This document shows, in pieces, positions 55,629 through 64,000 of a DNA stretch of 64,000 nucleotides (the first letter of the stretch is position 1; every line of letters begins with the position of its first letter). Both the position numbers and the translations under genes were made by a program. The DNA lies in the NCBI GenBank assembly GCA_963781895.1, contig CAWAIM010000008.1:58927-122926 (forward strand), written 5' to 3'. The DNA comes from Roseiarcus sp963781895 (lineage in GTDB: Bacteria; Pseudomonadota; Alphaproteobacteria; Rhizobiales; Beijerinckiaceae). The notes under the pieces are model-generated. The model saw nothing but the letters and a program-made list of their open reading frames with translations, was not told the DNA's origin and did no database searches.

Positions 55629-55952
55629 ATGTCATTAACGGCCAAAGTCACCGACTCGAGTTTCGAAGCCGACGTCATCAAATCGACCGAACCCGTCATC
55701 GTCGATTTCTGGGCGGAATGGTGCGGGCCGTGCCGCATGATCGCTCCCGCGCTCGAAGAAATCGCGACGGAAATGAAGGGCAAGGTGAAAATCGCCAAGC
55801 TCAACGTCGACGAGAACCCCGGCGTGGCCGGCAAATATGGCATTCGCTCGATCCCGACGCTGATGGTGTTCAAGGATGGCAAGCAGGTCGCCACCAAGAC
55901 CGGCGCCGGGCCGAAAAGCGAATTGTCCCGGTGGATCAACGCCTCCGTCTGA
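55629..55952 (+). CDS. trxA: Thioredoxin
   Basis: 107 residues from ATG 55629, preceded by GAGGAC. PVIVDFWAEWCGPCRMIAPALEEIA holds the redox WCGPC, and SIPTLMVFKDGKQVATKTGA holds the cis-proline loop. It is a standard cytoplasmic thioredoxin, reducing ribonucleotide reductase, peroxiredoxins and others. It converges with the sensor kinase gene 18 bp away. An in-frame start nine codons earlier is less likely. Confidence 0.96.
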   Translation: MSLTAKVTDSSFEADVIKSTEPVIVDFWAEWCGPCRMIAPALEEIATEMKGKVKIAKLNVDENPGVAGKYGIRSIPTLMVFKDGKQVATKTGAGPKSELSRWINASV

Positions 55953-55970
55953 GGACTTGGAGCGCTCCCG

Positions 55971-57359
55971 CTAAACGGGAATTCGCACTGTAGCCCTGAG
56001 ACCCCCCAAAGGACTATCCGAGAGCGTGATATCGCCGCCGTGGGAGCGCGCGATGTCCCTTGCGATCGCCAGTCCGAGCCCGGCGCCGCCCTCGTCCTGG
56101 TTGCGGGCTTCGTCCAGGCGGTAGAAGGGCCGAAACACCTCCTCCCGAAGCGCGGGCGCGATGCCCGAGCCGTCATCGTCGACGACGATCGACACCAATT
56201 GCGCTTCGCGAATGGCCGAAACGCTGACTTTGTCCGCATGACGCTGAGCGTTGGCGACGAGGTTGCCGATGCAGCGTTTCATCGCCATCGGCCGGACGCG
56301 GATCGTGAGATCGCCTTCGGTCTCGACTCTCAGCTCCCCGCCGTGGCGCTCGGAATCGGCGCGCAAATCCTCGAGAATCGCGGCGATGTCGATCCGCTCG
56401 GTCGGTTCGCTTCCGTCTCCGCGAGCGAAAGCGAGATAGCCCTCCAGCATCCGCCCCATTTCATCGACGTCCTTCTGCAGCAATTCGCTGTCGGCGGAAT
56501 TATCGAGCAAGGCCAGTGAAAGCTTGAAGCGGGTCAGGATCGTTCGCAGATCGTGGCTGACGCCATTGAGCATGGCGGTGCGCTGTTCGGTCGCTCGCTC
56601 GATCCGGCGTTTCATCTGGATGAAGGCGTAGCCGGCCTGTCGGACCTCGCGGGCGCCGTGCGGATTAAAGTCGAGATCCCGGCCCTTGCCGAAGTCCTCC
56701 GCCGCCCGGGCGAGCCGCAAAATCGGACGAATTTGATTGCGGAGGAAGATGATCGCGACCGTCAGAAGGACAATCATCGCCCCCAGCATCCAAAGCACGA
56801 AAATATGGGCGTTCGCCTCGTAGGCCAGGGCGCGGCGCGTCACCAGCCGAAGCACCCGATCGCCGAGATTGACGCGGATTTCCATCAGGCCCGATCGGCC
56901 GACCGTGTCGATCCAGAACGGTTGGCGCACCTGCTTCTTGATTTCGCTCGGCAGCGTGCGCGTCAACGGATCCAGCGCTCCAAAGAAGGACTTCGGCATC
57001 GCCGGCGGCAGCGGACCCGCCGGCAGCACCGTCGCATCCATGCGGAAGCGCTCGGAGGCGAGATTGTCGAGAAAGGCGTCGTTTTTGCTGGACGGAAGCT
57101 TCAGGTAGAGATCGGTGAGCGCGCCCACGTCTCTGGCGACCGCCTCGGAAAGGCGGCGCGTGACGAGGTCGAAATGATGCTGCATGAAGACGAATGTGAC
57201 CGCGGTTTGCAGCAGAACCATCGGCACGATGATGATCAGCAGCGAGCGCCTGTACAAGCCCTTCGGCAACATGTCGGCGAGGCCGCGCGCGGCGCGCCGC
57301 CAAAGTTCACGGGTCGGCGCAAGCATGCTCGCGGCGCCAAATGAAGGCAGCACGCTCAT
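55971..57359 (-). CDS. Sensor histidine kinase, EnvZ-like
   Basis: 462 residues from ATG 57359. The first membrane helix (SLLIIIVPMVLLQTAVTFVFM) and second (VLWMLGAMIVLLTVAIIFLRNQI) bound a periplasmic domain of about 130 residues. A HAMP follows (RPILRLARAAEDFGKGRDL), then the H-box MLNGVSHDLRTILTRFKLSLALLDN with the phospho-acceptor His. The ATPase domain has N-box LVANAQRHA, DDDGSGIA and GGAGLGLAIARDI. The Ile in DLRTILTR is typical of this alphaproteobacterial branch. The start overlaps the regulator stop by ATGA. It probably senses envelope or osmotic conditions. Confidence 0.95.
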   Translation of the reverse strand: MSVLPSFGAASMLAPTRELWRRAARGLADMLPKGLYRRSLLIIIVPMVLLQTAVTFVFMQHHFDLVTRRLSEAVARDVGALTDLYLKLPSSKNDAFLDNLASERFRMDATVLPAGPLPPAMPKSFFGALDPLTRTLPSEIKKQVRQPFWIDTVGRSGLMEIRVNLGDRVLRLVTRRALAYEANAHIFVLWMLGAMIVLLTVAIIFLRNQIRPILRLARAAEDFGKGRDLDFNPHGAREVRQAGYAFIQMKRRIERATEQRTAMLNGVSHDLRTILTRFKLSLALLDNSADSELLQKDVDEMGRMLEGYLAFARGDGSEPTERIDIAAILEDLRADSERHGGELRVETEGDLTIRVRPMAMKRCIGNLVANAQRHADKVSVSAIREAQLVSIVVDDDGSGIAPALREEVFRPFYRLDEARNQDEGGAGLGLAIARDIARSHGGDITLSDSPLGGLRATVRIPV

Positions 57360-58063
57360 CGGTCCGCGATCAGCCGGTAGCCGGCCCCGCGGGCCGTTTG
57401 AAGATATGCGGGGTTGGCCGGGTCTTGCTCGATCTTGCGCCGCAGCCGATTGATGAGGACGTCGACCGTTCGTTCTTGCGCCGCGCCTCCTGACCCCGAC
57501 AAGGACTCGCGAGAGACGCTGGCGCCGGCGTTGGCGCAAAGCAGGCGCAGCATTTCCCGTTCGCGTTCGGTTATGCGGACGATCTCTTCGCCCGCGCGCA
57601 GTTCTCCCCGCTCGAGCGAAAATGCGAAGCGGCCAAAACGAACGACCGCGGCCTCGAGCCTGTCGGACGGCTGGGCGCGGGTGCGCCGAAGGACGGAGCC
57701 GATGCGCAAAAGCAGCTCGCGCGGCTCGAACGGTTTGGCCAGATAGTCGTCGACGCCGATTTCCAGGCCCCGCACCCGATCCTGCGGCTCGCCTCGCGCC
57801 GTCAGCATCAGGATCGGGACCTGGGAGCGGCCGCGCAAATGCACGGCGAAATCGAAACCGCTCTCCCCCGGCATCATGACGTCGAGCACGATGATGTCGA
57901 ACGCCAACCCCTCGAGAAAGGCTCGCGCCTCCGCGGCGGTGGCCGCCGCCGTGACGCGGTGGCCGTTCTTGCGCAGGTAGCTCGAGAGCAGGTCGCGCAG
58001 CCGCCGGTCGTCGTCGACCACGAGAACGTGCGCGGCGTCGTCCTCGGGCAGGATCGCATTCAA
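57356..58063 (-). CDS. OmpR-family response regulator
   Basis: 235 residues from TTG 58063, which follows AGGAG by nine bases and lies 13 bp beyond the MarR gene stop; longer in-frame starts exist to 58138. The receiver domain has HVLVVDDDRRLRDLLSSYLRKNGHRV, IIVLDVMMPGESGFDF (phospho-Asp) and DYLAKPFEPREL. The winged-helix DNA-binding domain has REREMLRLLCANAGASVSRESL and TVDVLINRLRRKIEQDPANPAYLQTARGAGYRL. It is the partner of the kinase downstream (ATGA overlap). Confidence 0.95.
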   Translation of the reverse strand: MNAILPEDDAAHVLVVDDDRRLRDLLSSYLRKNGHRVTAAATAAEARAFLEGLAFDIIVLDVMMPGESGFDFAVHLRGRSQVPILMLTARGEPQDRVRGLEIGVDDYLAKPFEPRELLLRIGSVLRRTRAQPSDRLEAAVVRFGRFAFSLERGELRAGEEIVRITEREREMLRLLCANAGASVSRESLSGSGGAAQERTVDVLINRLRRKIEQDPANPAYLQTARGAGYRLIADR

Positions 58064-58076
58064 AGTCGTCGCGCTC

Positions 58077-58604
58077 CTACTGCCGGCTCTGTCGGTCCGA
58101 TGGGCGTTGCGGGAGGTCAACAAGGTCTTGAGGATCAATCATCGCGTTGAGAAAGTCCGTCGCCGATTGCAGGCCCGAATCGCCCAGATGCTCCAGCGCG
58201 GAAACGAACCGCCGGGTTTGCACTTGCGCCAGCCGCAGCGCCAGACGCTCGCCTTCGGCGGTCGCGTAAAGCTGCCGGCGCCGGCGATCCAGGGCGCCCG
58301 CGCGGGTCTCAACGAAATTCTTGTCGACGAGCTCCCGCAACACGCGATTGAGGCTCTGCTTGGTTATCCGCAGGATCTCCAGAAGTTCGGCGATAGTTAG
58401 GCCCGGCCGGCGCGAGACGAAATAAAGCACCCGGTGATGCGCCCGCCCGAAGCCGTAATCCTCGAGCAAACGGTCCGCGTCGCCGACAAAATCCCGATAG
58501 GCGAAAAAAAACAGTTCGATCAATTCGTACATTGGCTCCTGATCGGCGCGCGGCCGCATTGTCGGATTGGCTTTGGCGGCGTTGGGCGACATCGGGGCGC
58601 TCAT
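58077..58604 (-). CDS. MarR-family transcriptional regulator
   Basis: 175 residues from ATG 58604. The winged helix reads GRAHHRVLYFVSRRPGLTIAELLEILRITKQSLNRVLRELVDKNFVETRAGALDRRRRQLYATAEGERLA, with the ITKQSLNRVLREL recognition helix and a DRR wing. Such dimers bind palindromes and often respond to phenolic or other small ligands. Its promoter region is shared with the divergent ilvE, and an imperfect dyad lies just upstream of its start. It precedes the response regulator by 13 bp, so it likely regulates or is co-transcribed with the two-component pair. Confidence 0.93.
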   Translation of the reverse strand: MSAPMSPNAAKANPTMRPRADQEPMYELIELFFFAYRDFVGDADRLLEDYGFGRAHHRVLYFVSRRPGLTIAELLEILRITKQSLNRVLRELVDKNFVETRAGALDRRRRQLYATAEGERLALRLAQVQTRRFVSALEHLGDSGLQSATDFLNAMIDPQDLVDLPQRPSDRQSRQ

Positions 58605-58612
58605 TAGGTCAG

Positions 58613-58629
58613 CAATGTTGACATAATTG
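58613..58629. promoter_or_regulatory. Possible MarR operator between the MarR regulator and ilvE
   Basis: The sequence CAATGTTGACATAATTG contains outer arms CAAT/ATTG and inner ATGT-TG-ACAT dyads, nine bases upstream of the MarR start. Location and symmetry suit autoregulation, and possibly effects on divergent ilvE. This is inference only. Confidence 0.35.
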
Positions 58630-58728
58630 GACGGTTTTGCTAGAGCGTAGGCGACGACCGGGGACTTGCATCTAAACCCAAACGCACAAAAACAAAACCA
58701 ACTCGTTATCCGGAGAGAGGAAAGCGCC

Positions 58729-59616
58729 ATGTCCAGCCCGACTTTTGACGATCGCGATGGATGGATCTGGCTGGACGGTCGAATGATCGAATGGCGCGAC
58801 GCCAAGATCCACATCCTCACCCACGCGCTGCATTACGCGAGCGCGGTGTTCGAGGGCGAGCGCGCCTACGGCGGGCAAATCTTCAAATCGGCGGAACACT
58901 CGCGCCGGCTGAGAGAGTCCGCCCGCATTCTCGACTTCGAAGTGCCCTGGAGCGTCGCCGAGATCGACGCGGCGAAGGCCGAGGTCTTGAAGCGGAACGA
59001 TTTCGTCGACGCCTATGTGCGGCCGATCGCATGGCGCGGCTCGGAGATGATGGGCGTCTCGGCGCAACACAACAAGATTCACCTTGGCGTCGCGGCCTGG
59101 GTTTGGCCGAGCTATTTCGACCCCGCCCAGCGGATGAAAGGCATTCGACTGGATTTTGCCGAATATCGGCGGCCGGACCCCGCGACCGCGCCGTCGCTGG
59201 CGAAGGCCGCCGGGCTCTACATGATCTGCACCATCTCCAAACATCGCGCGGAGCGCCGCGGCTACGCCGACGCCTTGATGCTGGACTGGCAGGGCCGCGT
59301 CGCCGAAACCACGGGCGCCAATGTCTTTTTCGTCAAGGATGGCGCCATTCACACGCCCACGGCCGACTGCTTTCTCTCCGGCATCACCAGGGCGACCGTC
59401 GTCGACCTGGCCCGGCGGCGCGGCATGGACGTCATCGAGCGACGCATCATGCCTTCCGAACTCGGCGACTTCAGCGAATGTTTCATCACCGGAACCGCGG
59501 CGGAAGTGACCCCGGTCGGCGAGATCGGCCCGCATGTCTATAAGCCGGGCGCCGTCACCGCGACGCTGATCGACGCCTATGCGGAGGAAGTGAAACCCAA
59601 GACCAAGGCCGCCTGA
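58729..59616 (+). CDS. ilvE: Branched-chain amino-acid aminotransferase
   Basis: 295 residues from ATG 58729, behind GGAGAGAGG. It is a fold-type IV PLP enzyme: IHILTHALHYASAVFEGERAYGG, VDAYVRPIAWRGSEMMGVSA, LAKAAGLYMICTISKHRAERRGYADALMLDWQGRVAETTGANVFFVKDG and CFLSGITRATVVDLARRRG. The PLP lysine is in SLAKAAGLY. It catalyses the last step of valine, leucine and isoleucine synthesis and, with ilvC in this window, covers two steps of the pathway. The leader between the MarR and ilvE starts is AC-rich. Confidence 0.96.
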   Translation: MSSPTFDDRDGWIWLDGRMIEWRDAKIHILTHALHYASAVFEGERAYGGQIFKSAEHSRRLRESARILDFEVPWSVAEIDAAKAEVLKRNDFVDAYVRPIAWRGSEMMGVSAQHNKIHLGVAAWVWPSYFDPAQRMKGIRLDFAEYRRPDPATAPSLAKAAGLYMICTISKHRAERRGYADALMLDWQGRVAETTGANVFFVKDGAIHTPTADCFLSGITRATVVDLARRRGMDVIERRIMPSELGDFSECFITGTAAEVTPVGEIGPHVYKPGAVTATLIDAYAEEVKPKTKAA

Positions 59617-59871
59617 CCGCGCCGCGCGGCGTGGATCGAACCAAGCCTATCCGGTTAAGGCAGACACCCACTACATATAGAGGCGGCGTTACGCCTCGTT
59701 TGGCGTCAGCAATGCGCCCGACATAGCCGTTCAGCCGATGGCCGCCGCAACTCCGAAGCAGAGGTTCAGGCGACGGGCCGGTTCGACTGCATTGGGCGAA
59801 GAGCGATTGTTCGACGCTTGTCGTCGAGCGGCAAGGTTGCGCCATGAGCGTACGATCACAGCTCGCTTCGT
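59617..59871. other. Non-coding stretch between ilvE and the NACHT-nuclease gene
   Basis: About 255 bp between convergent genes. I see no gene. GC content is lower than in the flanking housekeeping genes, consistent with this being the edge of an acquired segment that continues to the right. Confidence 0.4.
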
Positions 59872-62800
59872 CTAGCTTGGTCGGCTGACGTCTAGTACGA
59901 CAATGTCCACCCGGCCAGCGAGCGCCGCCTTACTCGTCGCGCGCAACACCTCTCGCAGCTCTAGGGCTGTCGTAGGCCTTCGCGCTCCGTCCGGCGGAGT
60001 TGGCAGGGTGATCTTCCCTCCAAACCAAAGCACAAGGTAAACCCCACGCTCGGCTCGCCAATCGTTGACGTAGAGGTGGTCCAGCTGTTTGTCTGCCGCG
60101 GCAAAAAGCTCGGGGTGCCACTGCCCCTTAATCTCTATGGGCACAGTTAGCCGCTGGTGAGCCTTTGCGACGATATCAACCCGCTTGTCATCGGCGACAT
60201 GCGTCTCCGGAATATATTCCAAGGTATTGTCAACCGCGCGCAGCATCTTAATGATCTCATCGCGGCAGACCTCCTCGTCTTCGTGTCGTCCGTCCTCACG
60301 GAAGAATCCGCGATACCAATCGACATCGCTCCCGCGCAGCAATCGTTGGGCTGTTTCAAGTGCTTCCAGCGTCACTGCCTGCAGGTCGGCTGCGTCAACC
60401 GGAGGGCCTGCTTCGAGAATCGACCTGATTTGCCGGAGCGTCGGCGGAAGGTATGTCTTTTCGACGCGCTTCTGACGCTGTTCGGCGGCCACCAGCCGTA
60501 TATGATCCGTGTAACCATCCTGCGGCATGTTGCGTAAGGCTTCGATCGCGGCGACGGCTTCATCGGACGTGTCATCACCTAAGCGTGAGACCAGGCTCCA
60601 TAGGTACTCGGACGCCTCCCAAGGATTTGTGTCGCCCCAAGTCGCGCCGCTACCGCGGCTTTCCGCAGGCCACAACTTCCGGAAGGCGGCGAGGATCCAC
60701 ACGATCTGGGCCGGGCGTATCTTGATCGGCGCCCGCTGGGCGAAGCGCTGATCCCCTCCACGCGCGCGGATATGCCAGAGCAAAGCCGGCTCAATCTTTT
60801 CGTTAAGGCGAGCGCGAGCAGCTTCGAAGTCGACAAGCACCTGGAGGGCGTCCCAATTACGCCGTCGCTCATCGTCCGCTGCGTTTGCCCTCCTTGCGTC
60901 GCCGATGTCGCGAAGTTCGGCGCGGCGCGGCGAATGTAGGAGCCGGTCGATCAACTGTTCTTCGGCCTCGGCAACCAGATTGGGGCAACTTCGCAACCAC
61001 TCGGCCGCTAGGCCTCCGGCAAGCGCAGCATCGGCTTCCGACCTCATCAGGGAGTAGAGAGGTTCTACATGGCGAACGCGGCGCTTGAGTTGCGGCGTCA
61101 GATAGAGACGAAGCGCCGCTTCCCAAGCGCCTCCCTTCCTTAATTCGCTCTCGATGCGCTCGCGAAGGTTCGGAAGCCCAGCGTGATCTTGGATGCCCGA
61201 ATTCCAGAGTTCAAAAATTCCGGCCATCAGCCGCTCGACAGGCAGGTCCGCAAAGGGGTCGGCGCGCGTTCGTACTCTTTCGGCGAAGGCAGCGACTATG
61301 ACGCGACCAGCATTGAAACTTCGGCCGTTCGCGGCGGTTACAGCGATGCGCTTCGCGCTGGGCCGAGCGGGCTGACTCGTCAGGAACGCCTCAAAACCTT
61401 GGTGCGCCGCCTCGGCCACATCTCGGCCAAGCCATTGTGCAACGCGCTCGTGCGGTGCGCAGTCATCACCCATATCGTGGAATAGTTTCAAGTAGGTCTG
61501 CGCCAACGGATATACAAAGCGAAACTCGCCTGTTCGAACCTTCTCCACGTTCGCGATAAAGTCGCGACGATGCTCGGCGAACCGCACGGCGCGCTTCGCC
61601 GCCCGCTGCCGTGCTTTCGTCTCCTGTTTGACCTTCCAGTCCGGCACCCGCGGTTCCGCGAGCCGCTCGAGCCAATTGCGGAGTTGCGCGTCGTGCCCAA
61701 CAATGGTTTGGCCGCTTCGCGCGCCGCTGCGCCGGTCTGGCCGTCATGCGGAATTAGTTGCAGTACATCACGCCACCGCATATCAGCGCGGTCGGCGGGC
61801 TCAAGTGCGGTTAGAAGCGCGACGACGTCGCCTTCGTTCGGAGTTAGGCCGGCGGAAACTCGCCCTAGCCGACTCACCTTTTTCCAAATAGGCCTCTCAG
61901 AGCCATCCAAAATCACACTTCGATGGATGCCCCTCCGCACATCGTCGTGTGCCTTTATCCAGTCCTCAACCCTCCCTCGATCCTCGGACCAGTAGTCCCC
62001 GTAAGGCGACAGCCATGTCCAAAGCCTGAGCGATTCGACCTGACCCGCCTCAAGTCGACGAAGGATAAGCTTGTATGCGAACCCGATGAGATAGTGTTCC
62101 TCGATTCCGGGATGCTCGGGTAGCAACTCGCGGACGTAGGCGGTCAGCGTTTCCAATAATCCATCTAGACGTTCGACCGGCACGCCATCAGCGAAACGCC
62201 AAAAGCGGACGACGAGACCGTCATCGCTTCGCCTTGGCCAAGGCGAGGCGGTTAGGCCTTCATTTGCCAAGACGACCTCGATGATCTGGGTGTCTGAAAA
62301 AGTTGGGCACCCAATTGCCTGCATGAGCTCGAACGCCAGCCGTTTCGCTTCGGCGTCCCCCTGAACTCGCAAGTCGTCGATGAGCTTGGGCCAATCTTCG
62401 CCATTCAAATTCGCCAAGGCGTCGCCCGCTTGGCGTCGGATCAAGAACACTTCGTTTAAGTCGAGAAGCAGCTCTCTGAGTGTCCTTCTGAATGGTTCCG
62501 CCAACGCGACGTCAGAAAGCTGTTCAACCAGCAGCGCGCGTAGCCCTAAGGCCGCCGACTTGTCCCTCAGGAGTAAGTCGACCTCGTCGTGTGAAATGGA
62601 CGATACGAGCGCGCGAGCTCGCGCTCCCCGCACCCAAAACGCCGGATTCTCGCCTGCGACCCTTTGGAGAGCGGTCAGCATTGCACGCGACTGCTGCGGC
62701 GTCAGAGTGTCGGCGTCCCCGTACTCGATAACCCCCACCGGGTCCGCGGCGATGACCGCGTCCGCGAGGCGGGGATCGCGCACTAGCCACGCATGGAGGC

Positions 62801-63804
62801 CGCGCAAGCTTGCGGGCACGAGCTTCTGTGCATGGAACAGCTGCAATAATCGCCTGCGCTTCGCGGGCGTATCAGCTCGCTTGGCAAACCACGCAGCGCC
62901 GAGAAATTCGCCGACGCGACGGTGCCAGTACGTGAAGTTGTCGCCGCCTCCGGCAAACAACCGCGTGTTGATGACTTGCGCGACGTTGCCAGCGTCGAAT
63001 TCCTCGACTTCCGCGATTTGGAGGTCACCCTCCGCGAGATTCGCCGACCCGTAACGGACTATGTTCGCACTTCCCGAAAGGATCAGGCCTCCGAACGCCG
63101 CACCGGCCGCATCGAGCGCCACGTCGCGAGCGAGTTCTGATCCGCCTCTTGCGTTCCTGTGCTCAACACGCAGTGTATCGATCGCTTGCTCGAAGACCGT
63201 ACCTCTGCCAGTCGGCAAGAGGCGATCGAATCGGCAGACGAGCGATCAGGTGTAGCGTTTGCGGGTTGCCGAGGAAATCTAGCCCGTACCTCTCGTAGTG
63301 CTCGATTAGGACTTCCGCGCGTCCGTCACCAACCGTTGCCGCCAGGATCTCCAATTGGTCGGCGACGGTGGAGCGGCTCGAGGTGTAGCTGCACGGGCGC
63401 GTCGATGTATTGTTCCCCGAATGGCTTCGGCCGAAGTCGCCGCCTTCCAGTCAGCGACGCGGCATGAAAGGATGAAGCGCGGGTAGTCGAGCGCGCCGAG
63501 TTTCTGCAAGACAAGATCGATCGCGTCTCCTTCGCGGTTTGCCGCCACCTCGTCGAGCGCATCGATTATTATGAGCGACTGATCTTCAATAAGCGTCCTC
63601 GGGTCTGGCCGGTTGATCAGTTTCCGAGCCGTAACCAATGGCGTAGCAGCGGTCTCGGCCAGCTTTCGTAAGAGGTTGCTCTTCCCATACCCGGCTCGCC
63701 CAGAATGACCAACGATTCGGGCCGCCTAGGAGCTCGTCCTCCCCCGTCTCCAGACGTTCGGACTTGGGGGTGTAGTACCACAGCCTACGCTTTACGTAGG
63801 TCAT
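59872..63804 (-). CDS. NACHT-type STAND NTPase with C-terminal PD-(D/E)xK nuclease domain (about six frameshifts)
   Basis: A gene of 3,933 bp (1,310 residues if net indels cancel) from ATG 63804. Pieces in order: MTYVKRRLWYYTPKSERLETGEDELLGG; LVILGEPGMG then SNLLRKLAE (Walker A GKS restored by one base at 63682); SLIIIDALDEVAANREGDAIDLVLQKLGALDYPRFILSCRVADWKA (Walker B DxxDE and sensor Arg, NACHT-like); NPQTLHLIARL; and about 800 helix-rich residues. The nuclease end has HVADDKRVDIVAKAHQRLTVPIEIKGQWHPELF (D then E-x-K). Breaks lie near 63715, 63685, 63425, 63350, 63235 and 61700. Bacterial NACHT proteins defend against phages. The C-terminal nuclease placement is unusual; the role is inferred. 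Confidence 0.75.
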
Positions 63805-64000
63805 GTTTGTCTCTCAGCCCTCTGAACCAACCTGTATCTGCGTCTTGCGTGCGATACTGTCAGTCCCTCAAACGCGGTTCGCATGTAATGACACAAGAGG
63901 TTTTGCGATGGAAGTATGGGTCTTATCCCGCCTGTAGGCCGGGTCGGCCAAACGTCTCGTTAACGTCGGGGGCGGGGCGTCACCAGCCGCATCGGAACTT
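63805..64000. other. Upstream region of the NACHT-nuclease gene at window edge
   Basis: About 196 bp up to the window end. I see no gene; it probably holds the promoter of the minus-strand NACHT-nuclease gene. Any partner gene would lie beyond the edge. Confidence 0.4.

Overview
The window is GC-rich chromosomal DNA of an alphaproteobacterium, most likely of the order Hyphomicrobiales (Rhizobiales). The order-level call rests on family content: a ChpT-type phosphotransferase, DUF4167, DUF1134/EipA, DUF2336 and a cpa-type Tad pilus operon, plus the gene order HAD(TIGR01459)-maoC-ribF-ileS-lspA and the divergent mutY/DUF721 pair. A genus cannot be fixed from the sequence alone. Nothing looks like a plasmid or prophage backbone: I see no integrase, transposase or CRISPR array. 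There is one tRNA, tRNA-Lys(CTT).

Layout. 0-2 kb: a cut-off flavin monooxygenase, an AhpD-like protein and a secreted Cys-repeat protein. 2-6.6 kb: DUF1624 acyltransferase, dapF, DUF721 (DciA-like), mutY and a HAD nucleotidase. 6.7-12.1 kb: a peptide-type ABC importer (fused ATPase and two permeases) abutting a KefB/C-type antiporter. 12.2-16.7 kb: KDPG aldolase, rpmB, YggS, a membrane protein, a PfkB sugar kinase and an SDR. 16.8-22.3 kb: a minus-strand cluster around a DyP-type peroxidase with two SnoaL-like proteins, an outer-membrane protein and several unknowns. 22.6-25.7 kb: DUF2188 and a UvrD/PcrA helicase. 25.8-33.7 kb: a Tad/Flp pilus operon (cpaB-C-D-E-F, tadB, tadC). 34.1-37.9 kb: ilvC, tRNA-Lys, DUF2336 and DUF4337. 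38.2-41.8 kb: a two-gene Gabija-type anti-phage system. 42.3-48.8 kb: coiled-coil protein, EipA, CysQ, ChpT, a receiver protein, DUF4167 and a secreted protein. 49-55 kb: lspA-ileS-ribF-maoC-HAD. 55-59.6 kb: csaA, trxA, an EnvZ/OmpR-like pair behind a MarR regulator, and ilvE. 59.9-63.8 kb: a roughly 1,310-codon NACHT-type NTPase with a C-terminal PD-(D/E)xK nuclease, probably a second defence gene.

Three observations cut across the gene list. First, at least 20 single-base indels interrupt otherwise well-conserved genes, including the essential ileS. Restoring one base at a time restores family motifs and makes gene lengths divisible by three, so uncorrected sequencing error is the likeliest cause. 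I annotate these genes at full length and mark the break points. Second, a 152-bp element built of CCAAG/CTTGG units occurs twice in inverted orientation (23171-23322 and 37007-37158). Each copy lies just downstream of a gene's stop codon, in the same orientation relative to that gene, and both fold into a long hairpin. Third, the two defence loci (Gabija and NACHT-nuclease) sit about 18 kb apart among housekeeping genes with no visible mobility gene.
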